NCBI GenBank assembly: GCA_030614705.1 | Contig: JAUWTN010000003.1 | Coordinates: forward strand, 1-38,669 | Source: Candidatus Aenigmatarchaeota archaeon | GTDB taxonomy: Archaea > Aenigmatarchaeota > Aenigmatarchaeia > QMZS01 | Direction of reading: 5' to 3' | DNA length: 38,669 nucleotides | Shown here: positions 29,401 to 37,900 of the stretch, in pieces | Layout: each line of letters opens with the position of its first letter | Numbering within the stretch: position 1 is the stretch's first letter | Translations under genes and position numbers: made by a program | Notes under the pieces: generated by a model | Database searches by the model: none | What the model saw: the letters and a program-made list of their open reading frames with translations, nothing else | What the model was told of the DNA's origin: nothing

Positions 29401-29626
29401 TAAATACCTTGATGGAGATTATATATTATCCGCATATTATAAATCAGACTTTCAACAAATTTTAATTGAAAAATTGGATATCTCGGTCTCTGGCGAAGAA
29501 TACAAAGAAATACATTGGATTTTATTTTTTATCTTAACTATCTTAATTGCAGTTTTTGCATACAATAAAAGATACAAGAGAAAAACACTCAGAGAAAAAT
29601 TAAGTGAATTAAAATCAAAATTATAA
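26468..29626 (+). CDS. Large membrane-anchored surface protein (1052 aa)
   Basis: N-terminal hydrophobic segment (YYLKISIILMFLVISLTSSVIIA), beta-rich sequon-rich ectodomain, acidic Gly/Ser linker (DEEDDEGGSGGSSGG), C-terminal TM (WILFFILTILIAVFAYN) and basic tail. Confidence 0.85.
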   Translation: MGNQSFKGFSPHFINSQYYLKISIILMFLVISLTSSVIIADPAAYLTETINVEFDHNGTIINQENRGFIEVELFNTEDVLQNVEISLSNTLGTNLISSETYATVAASPSSGDKTRLYMDTGEGDGTIRYLFNDATLINISINYWNEAGGRDLTPENNTIYFEVFLNASEPLNNIQFNLNIARDTLITSDSMNILAVDSDSGIASLINSDFDSFNDIIQWTGNLNTNTRINFTSKIIPDINYPINQLRIDIDSHESSLNYSQPVTFTGITLSNRFARGAVRQGLRIMAEEKNWTIMGFMKNIASGIVYDIYNWNLYKVLDNGSLNSTSVLSSSTGKTLLPGNLTTTPVFDCVDNYTLCTGIYDTGITANTSEKPTASNIYYAASFNWSIEWGISEYLGIINEKVNLPVFYQMEVGLDKRINLLYNDGTGRLLSIEDEIRHLGHATLQLANISINITGLTGWENSTLEIFYVNNINETKISDYTCIKTGDTLTIDISSITSEKIHVNEFILIKYNLSRGSENSDITYPFGLNTIVTTKSGTPVKKSLTDSINIPGIQQDEEDDEGGSGGSSGGMPETKDFIDILKIKSTSKFITTSLIKNEISFKILDTGAKGIRDPLFFIYLPEKSNIYSDEVNIFLLRNNKKEKLNVEIKKTSNKTIGSGIYTEYLVQKITGSTETFILYNQDIITIDYRAYIPLGTSEIITRLYGHNYYDDVYMFEDAITKIRREYWNLQNLDIKKSKFEPNKIFVGKPVEWIKTLEIYNPNERTVKEMYTAKILSDRLNSKVKESKDGSTYEIPLENEKKETIDFLINIKPKERVTYFVFATTSPILETKREINILEITNNSVKLNLKILIKNLGKYDYQEIYLRLPIQNILECNFNYSNVNGQTEIKIPNMSSLEEKMIEITYEEKPPVLKIYLDKSEYLNKENMNLTIIVVQADKKGYLELEITGPGNNPNTLYADLIHLDKTNKKINLELPLDKYLDGDYILSAYYKSDFQQILIEKLDISVSGEEYKEIHWILFFILTILIAVFAYNKRYKRKTLREKLSELKSKL

Positions 29627-29664
29627 AAATAATTGAATTTAATTAATCCTCCAATATTTTAATT

Positions 29665-29688
29665 TTATTTGGTGATATTACCAAATAA
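29665..29688. terminator. 9-bp perfect hairpin between convergent genes, candidate bidirectional terminator
   Basis: TTATTTGGT-gatatt-ACCAAATAA (29665-29673/29680-29688), in the gap between convergent 26468-29626(+) and 29730-31934(-), T-rich flank. Confidence 0.4.
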
Positions 29689-29729
29689 TTTTAACAAACA
29701 TAAAAATACAGAGAACTCATTGACAAAAA

Positions 29730-31934
29730 TTAATTCTTTAATTTATCATGGAACTGCGCTATCTTCACAAGTATGTGGGGATTGCCATCTTCATGCCGTT
29801 CATATTCCGATAAAAGTTTTATATAATATTCCTTAGCAGTTTCATAATTCCCTGAACTTATTAAGGTATCTATATAATTAATAAGTCGATTTATTTTTTC
29901 ATCTCTGGTTACTGGTTCTTCTTCCTGCGCTGGTTTAGTTATATTGAGTTTATTAATTGATAAATGGGATTTTCCTCTTCTACAATCAGATTTTATTTCT
30001 CTTGGTTCACTTCCAGTTGGTTCCAATTTATCTTCAATTTTATCATCCACGGATTTTGACAAGTCAACAAGCGCAACTTCAAAATCCAAAAACTTTTTCT
30101 CAATATATTCCTTGTCTAAATTTACCTTTTCATAAACTTCTTTTTGCTTCCGTTCTGTATCTCTTTCAAGTTTTTTATCAAGATATTCCTTAAATTCTGT
30201 TTTTAACAAATCCACTCTCGCAGTTAGTTCTTTATCCTTTTTGTCTTTATAGACATACAAATTATTTATTTTATTTGTAATCTCTTCCAGTTGATTTTTA
30301 TATGAATTTTTTAAAGCCTGTAGGTCTGCAGCATTATTATCCACCTTTGTATTTAATTCCAAACTAATGGTATTCAAATTATCAATCACTTTGAAATCCA
30401 CCATACCTTCGAGATTTTTAGTTAATCCTAAATTAACTGATTTTAATTCATTTATTTTGTTATTAATTTCTGATTGCTCTTCGGTTACAGAATTTAATTT
30501 GGACTTAAAATCATCAATATTCCCTCCTGAATTGCCTTCAAATTCATTCATTTTTTTGTCAAACTCCTGCAATTTAGAATTATACTCTGTAAGTTTATTC
30601 TCTAAATTTGATTTAACCAATTCAGGCAAACCATTTAAGTTATCTTCAAATTTTTTCTTTAATGATTCCACATCAGTGTTTGAAATTCCGCCCAATTTAT
30701 CTAATTTTACATTGGTCTCCGAATTAAGAGTTTTTAATTCTGAAGTAACTAATTTTAAATCTGTTAAATCATCTGCGACTTTGGAATGTTCTTTTTCCGC
30801 AAAAGATATCTTATTTTTAACATCTCTCAAATCCTCTTTATAACCATCAAGTTCTGCTACTGCTGAAGAAATGTCTGATAATTTTTCCTTGATTGTTTCT
30901 TCTGTTTTCTTATCTATCTTCGCATTAATATCAGACAAATGGCGATTATATTCCGCAAGCTTGTCATTTAAATCAGATTTAATTATCTTAGGTAAATCCT
31001 CTTTTAACTCGGGCAAATCCATCACCTTGTTTCTTATAAGCTCTTTAAGCACTTCCACGTCTGTTTTTGTGCCTCCGGCAATTTTCTTGTTAACATCCCC
31101 CACAATATCCGCAAGATCTCCTATTTTACTATTTGTATCAAACTTAAACTCCGCCATCTTACCCTCATATTCATTCTTTAATTTTTCCGCATTTTCTTTT
31201 GAAGAAGACTCTTCCACTTTAAGAGCTAACCGGTCAACAGTTCTTAACATCTCTTTAATTGAATCCTCATTCACTTCTATTTTTGAAAGATAGGTTCTCA
31301 TTTTGTTATAAGTTTCTTTCAATTCATAAAATAAAGAATCCACCTTCCCTGCATCTCTCTCTGTTTTTGTTTTTAATTCTTCGATTAAACTTATTTTCTT
31401 ATTTAATTCGTCTGTGATAGCCACCACATCTTTTAATCCCTCTATCTGTTCTACAGAAGAAGATATTGTTGCAAACTTTTTTGAAATTATTGAAACCTTA
31501 TCATTCAGGGATTCTACAACCGCAGTGTTCTTTTCAATTTTTGTATCTTTCTTTTCAAGGTTCTTAAAAATATCATCAAGCTCCAGTTCTTTTGCAACTT
31601 CAGAAATCTTATCAAAATTCTTTTCCAGTTTATTGTAACTCCTGTCACGCTCTATTAAAGAAGATCTTAATTCGCCTATTTTCTCAATTACACTGCTTAT
31701 CTTTTCATTTGTCTCGGGTCTCGTGCTTTCAAGTATCTCCACTCGACCGCCAAGTCTTTCAAGTTTTAATATTGCCTCCTGCAAAGGACCTTCAACATTC
31801 TGAGATTTTGGAATAAAAGAAACCACTTCTTTCTTTTTGAAAAAACCAAATTTCTTCTTTTTTACCTCATCCTCTTTCTTTTCAATATCCCGGAATTCCT
31901 CACCAGTCATCACATTTCCTTCATCTTCTACCAT
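29730..31934 (-). CDS. Long cytoplasmic coiled-coil protein (734 aa) with C-terminal helical (TPR-like) segment
   Basis: Continuous heptad-like Lys/Glu/Leu/Ile composition, no signal peptide or TM; C-terminus 'INYIDTLISSGNYETAKEYYIKLLSEYERHEDGNPHILVKIAQFHDKL'. Starts 2 nt after the giant ATPase gene. Confidence 0.85.
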   Translation of the reverse strand: MVEDEGNVMTGEEFRDIEKKEDEVKKKKFGFFKKKEVVSFIPKSQNVEGPLQEAILKLERLGGRVEILESTRPETNEKISSVIEKIGELRSSLIERDRSYNKLEKNFDKISEVAKELELDDIFKNLEKKDTKIEKNTAVVESLNDKVSIISKKFATISSSVEQIEGLKDVVAITDELNKKISLIEELKTKTERDAGKVDSLFYELKETYNKMRTYLSKIEVNEDSIKEMLRTVDRLALKVEESSSKENAEKLKNEYEGKMAEFKFDTNSKIGDLADIVGDVNKKIAGGTKTDVEVLKELIRNKVMDLPELKEDLPKIIKSDLNDKLAEYNRHLSDINAKIDKKTEETIKEKLSDISSAVAELDGYKEDLRDVKNKISFAEKEHSKVADDLTDLKLVTSELKTLNSETNVKLDKLGGISNTDVESLKKKFEDNLNGLPELVKSNLENKLTEYNSKLQEFDKKMNEFEGNSGGNIDDFKSKLNSVTEEQSEINNKINELKSVNLGLTKNLEGMVDFKVIDNLNTISLELNTKVDNNAADLQALKNSYKNQLEEITNKINNLYVYKDKKDKELTARVDLLKTEFKEYLDKKLERDTERKQKEVYEKVNLDKEYIEKKFLDFEVALVDLSKSVDDKIEDKLEPTGSEPREIKSDCRRGKSHLSINKLNITKPAQEEEPVTRDEKINRLINYIDTLISSGNYETAKEYYIKLLSEYERHEDGNPHILVKIAQFHDKLKN

Positions 31935-31936
31935 AA

Positions 31937-34900
31937 TCAGACTTTCTCAAGCGACTTCTCAAGCGAAGTTATATATATCTCAACCATTCTGAAATTTCCT
32001 GTCTTAAGTTTTTTCATAGCAAGTTTAAAGTCAAGTTCATAATCCTCAGTATATATCTTGCGTTCTTTCAAATCCTTTATCTTGGCTTCAATAACTTTTA
32101 ATTTTTCTATATTGGTTTTGTATAAACTCAACTCAGCTTCAGTAATTTTATGCGGGTCATGTTTTGTTGGTCTGAACTCAACAAAGAAAGGTTTACCATC
32201 ATTATATTTTGGATATTGCATTAACCCTGCGCCAACACCCATCCTAGTAATTCTCTGCGAATATTGCTCGCCATATTTTGTTTTTACTTTTTCTATATCC
32301 ACCAAAGATTTTGTATTTAACTGGATTTCTGTAAGAACATTACCCGATATCGCTGATTTAAAGTCCGCCAATACCTGAGAACACATTATAATTCCAATAC
32401 CCCACTTCCTGAATTCCCTCGCTGCTTTTTCAAGAGCAACATAACCTCCAGTCCCCCCATATTTTTCAAGCAACCTATGAACTTCATCAAAAACGAGCAA
32501 TAATTTTAAATCTGAAGATTCTTCCCAAGTCTCTCCAAAAATGGATTTAATTATGTGGTCAACGGCTTTATCATATTCCCCGGGTTTTAATTTATTCAAA
32601 CAAAAAATTGTTATTTCGCCAGAGTTTATGAATTCTTTTATTTTTAATTCAAAGTCTGGTTTTTCAACATCATAAATCAATCCTGGATATGATTTTATAT
32701 CAAAATCACTCATACCAAATTCCTTATATTTCCTTGTGAGATTTGAATCTTTGCACGCCTTCACAAAACCAGTCCATTGCGCTGTTGGGTCAAAAACAAT
32801 TACAGGAATATTTTTATCAAGAGCTTCTTCAGCAATTACAGAAGCGGATACAGATTTCCCGGCTCCTGTTGCCCCAGCGGATATAAGGTGTGTTGTTAAA
32901 TCTTTAGGGTCGAAATAACAATAATTATCAGTTCCTGCAAATTTTCCAATTTTAAATCCTTCCCTCGGAACTTTCTTGTAATCCAAAGGATATAAATATC
33001 TTTGTTCTTTTTCCTTTTCTTTTTTCCAGATAAGATAATAACGCCAGATATAAGTCCCTCCTACGATTATACCGGTTAATAATGCCATTAAAATCAATCC
33101 AACCATCCAGGGTGATTCAAACAATGGTCTGACTACTTCGAAGGTTTCTACATCCATAATCCCTCTATCATAATATATTGCCCAAACTTCTAAATTATAG
33201 AAGCCTTTTTCAGTAATATCCAGCGGTATGTCCTCTCTTACTATCTTTGTGGTCTCTAAAATTACTGAAGTATTCACCTCACTCACCACTTTTCCGGTTT
33301 TCTGCTCTTTAATTATATAAGTTAAATTTATTGGCAACAACTTCTTTTCTCCAAGATTGATTAACTTAACAAGGAATTCAAGATTATCCCCGGGATTTAT
33401 TTCTTTTGTTGCAAGTTCCAGTTCAACAGAGAACACTGCGGTTGCTTTTTCAAGAACCGTAATCGAAATTGGAACATTCTTCGTTTGATCTCTCGCCTTG
33501 ATTACAATATTCCCTGTATAAATCCCGGTGCTTTGGTTTAAAGGAACTGTAAGATAAAGGGGTATCTCTTCTGTTGAATCCGGGGTTATAACTTTTCTTG
33601 TAGAACCCAAACTCAAAATCTCTTTCAAAGTTCCTGTAATTTCAAGACCCGTATCAATATCAGAACTCATTCTGCTCTTTAAAGAAAGTTGATAATTTCT
33701 TGAATCTCCCTGAAATATTCTTACATTGGCGAGATTAGTATCCACAATTAAAGGGAAATCATCCAAAGGACAATCCTGAGGACAGTTCTGGTAATTTTCG
33801 CCAACTTCGCAAACCCCATCCCCGCAAGTTGAAATTTCTAAATCAATTGTAGTGGTTCCGCCTGACGAACTTCCGCTAGGTGAACTTGTACCTGGATCAA
33901 CAGGTGGAGTATAATAATATCCGCTGCAATCAATCAAAGACTCACCAGAATAACAAGATTCCGCAATAATAAATGCAGAAAGCTCTGAAGTATTAAATTC
34001 AAATACATTGCCTGAAGGATCAAAATTTCTATCTAGATAATCAGAACTGGAATTGCATTGTTGAGCCGCATAATTCCAATCATGGCACACAAGAACTTCA
34101 AGATTATTTACATTTTTTATGGTCTTACCTGCAATTATTGCTGATGCAAGTGCCTGCTCAAAATCAATAGTAAAATCCACATTCTCAGTTAAATTTGTCT
34201 CAATTACAATACCTAATAAAACCGTCCCTACAGTATTGGGTAATCCTGCATGCACTAAAGGAAGACTTGTATAATTTGGATAATAATCAAACTTAAAAGG
34301 ATTATTGGTGTTATTGGAATTATTGAAATCAGCATCGCGCAAAACTATTTCCTGGCCGAACAAATCAACCTTCACATCATATTTTCTTTTATGTAATGTC
34401 CAGTTATATATCTCGCTGGTCTTCGTGTTATTTTCATGTATTCTATAAAGCTCATCCAAATCACACCCTTCCCTGTAAAAAGTAAAGTTTGCATCTATAG
34501 GAATTCCATCAGGGTCTATCAAATTGCCTGAAACCTGCACAGGGATATAAATATCAAACCATCCTGTTTTATTGCTCTCAACATTTCCTGCAGTAGTATC
34601 ATTTGCGTAAACAATTATATCATAATCTCCTGTATATTCGGGTCTTGAAAAATTGAAAACAAAATTTCTCTTATCAAATTCATTTTCAGCTGAAAGATAA
34701 GTTTCAGTATAATTACTTAAACCTAAATTCCATGATTGTCCGCTGTTGGTGTGGGTTACCTTAGCGTTCACAGAACTTATATTTTTGTTATCGGTTATAT
34801 TTACTTCAAAAGTTATATAATCTTGAGTATAAGTGTTATTGTTAATGAAATCAGCAGTTATATTTGAAAACCATGGCGAAATAGAATCAACATAGATTAC

Positions 34901-37900
34901 TGCGTCTTCTTCCAAATCAGACAACACCACACCATTCACTTCATAGGTTCCAGTAACTTTCAAATCATTCTCAATTATATTATTAGTAACATTTGGGGCT
35001 GTGCAATTAATATGCCATAACTCATTGCCCGAATGATATGAATAATTAACAACATTGCAATTACTCCCTCCAACTAAAACTGCCCAACTCATATTTTCAG
35101 TAACAGAAGTGCTTCCAGACAAAGCTCTTACACTAAGCTCTAAAGTATCATTTACATTCACATCTGCAACCGGAGTTGTCCCGTTTGGACTGATAATATC
35201 CACAGTAAAATTAATTATTTCAAAGAAGATTGAAATATTTATAAAATCAGGAGCATCTGAATCCAGATTCTCAACTTTAAGAGTATAATTATAAGTCCCC
35301 ACTGCATCAGGACCAACACTTGTATTATAAAATATTTCAACAATTCTTTCCGTATTATTGGTCACAGTAATCGAAAGTTGAGTTGCCTTGTTGGTATCAT
35401 TTAAAGTAAGATATTCTGCAGTTGTTCCTGAATTTACAGTAATTGATAAATTAAAATCGAAGTTTTCATCTTTTATATTATCAATCCCAATTTCGCCTAA
35501 TTTATTTACCTCTGCTTTCAAACCAACGGTTTTATTTAATGTTAAAGGTGCTGCATCCCAATCCAAAGGAGTTATATTCAAAGTAAACGGCAATATCTTT
35601 AAACAATCCAGACAATTGCTGACATTTGCAGTAATATTTAAATTATAAACTCCTATCCAGGAAGTGCCTAAAGTTGAAGCATTTACAGTCATTAATATTG
35701 TTTCTTCCCCCCCGCGATCTAAATTAAAATTATTGTTGCTGAAAGTTATCAGGTTTATAAAAGTTGAAGAATTATCTCCTGTCAGGTTTATAACCGCATT
35801 TGTTAAATTTACATTACCGTAATTCTGTATTGTAAAATTTGTTGTTCTGTCTGAAGATATTGGCACAGAAAGAGAAAGACTGTTTTCAACAAATTCCAAT
35901 TGTTTGTTTGGCTCAACAAAAATTGTTATATTTTTATTAACTGTGTCATAAGTAGCATCTCCGTTTTGCCAGGTAACATTAAACCATATCGTCCTGTTTC
36001 CGGTATCCGCTTCCGAAGTTATTGTTATATTAAATAAGTTTGTGCAATTCTCTCCAGTCCGGATTGGATCGCAAACAAGTTCCTGGATATATATCCCCGC
36101 AATAGAAGAAATATTTATAACTGGACTGTACATGTCCCCAGTCCCATTATTTATTAAAACAAAAGTCATGTTTTGCGTAATATTGTAAACAATGGTGAGA
36201 TTTGATGCTTCAAGATATTCGGGGGTTAAATTTAATTCCGCGGTGGTGTTGCCTCCTTCCACAATAGCCTCAACCACCATACTATCAACTCCCGCAACAT
36301 TATAAAAAATATTTGATTGGTCAGTTATATTGCAGGAAAAAGGGTAAGTATCAGCTCCATATATCTGCGATTCCTTAACTGCGATTCCCTGCGAATTTGT
36401 TGTGTTATTTCCTATATACAAAGTGGTTAAATTATAAAAATCCACTGAATAATCAACAATTCCATCATAAGTATAATTATCCGCCACCATACACTGCAAA
36501 GATAAACTCGCGTTTACCATGCATCTGTATTGCCAGATGCCTGTTGTTGAATTAAGAGTGCAATAATCAGAATCAATTGTCAGATTCTTCACATAAGAGA
36601 ATCCTGTTAAATTAAAATATCTTATTTCTGAATCAGATTCATAAAACGGTTTTTCCGCGTCCGCAATTATTTTCCTTCTCCCAACATTTTCTGTTCCTCC
36701 CAATAAATAAGTATCATTAACAAGTCCGCTGATGCTTTTTCTATGGGTTAAATTTAATTGAGTTGGATTTCCTGAATGGAAATTTACGCAAGCCCCATCA
36801 TCATCCACAAAGCAGATATAATTTATCTGGGCATAAGTCATATCCATAGCATTTTGCTCATGCTCATATTCATTTAGAATAACAGAAATATTTTCAGCTG
36901 AAGAATAAGAACCCGAACAGGTGGCCACAGTCCAGGGTTCTTCAGAAGAATTATAACCCCCATAATTATTCACTAAAGGAGTCAAACCGCATAACACACC
37001 CCCTATTTTTAACTGAAAATCTCCATGATAAGTGCCATCAAAAAACTCACCCCATGCCTTATAACTTATATTTATCTTATCTGTTTTTGTGATATTTGAA
37101 AGATTTTGGAACAATTCCACACCCCCTCCATCCCCAGATAAATCCGCAAAAAAGGTTTCATTCTCAAAGGAAACATTTGATACGCAATCATCACATGAAG
37201 AAACAGTCCACAAAGAAAAATCAGTGGAATCAAAACCCGCATTTAAAATATTATATCCAACATCATTTGTTGACGGATTGCTGTCTTTTAAATTTATTTC
37301 CAAAGTTTTGCTGGCGCTCGCAGTCAGGTTTATTAAAAAAACTAATTCGGTTAGATTATCCAGATATACCCGACTATTATTCAATTCTGATTTTGCTGTT
37401 GAAGTCCAGGGATAAACTGAAAAAGGTATTGTCGCTCCATCCATCCTAAGCTGAGTATTATTTAATTTCCAGTCAATTAATTCAAAATCACCATCCGCAA
37501 AAAAACTTCCATTCAAAATTATTGGGTAATTTACTCTGTCCCTTCCTGAAGTATCTTCAATAGTTACATTAAGCCTATATTTATTTACAAGATACCAACT
37601 CACGTTTGCGCCGCCAACACTTTGCCCGCAATTATCTTTCACTGAAGAATTTATACTTAAATTTTGTCCTTTATAATAACTTCCGGTTTCTAAAGGCGAC
37701 AGGATTGTTAAATTTAATCTGCCCATCAGGAATACTGATTTATTGGTCTGATTATTGGAAATATTATAATAATTATCAGCGCCGGTTTTATTAATTATTA
37801 CTATTAATATACTTTGTCCAACATTAAAACTGCTTGAACTATTATATTCCAGAGAACATCCTCCTGAAGAATTTGTCGAACTGTTCCCAATTGGTGTGGA

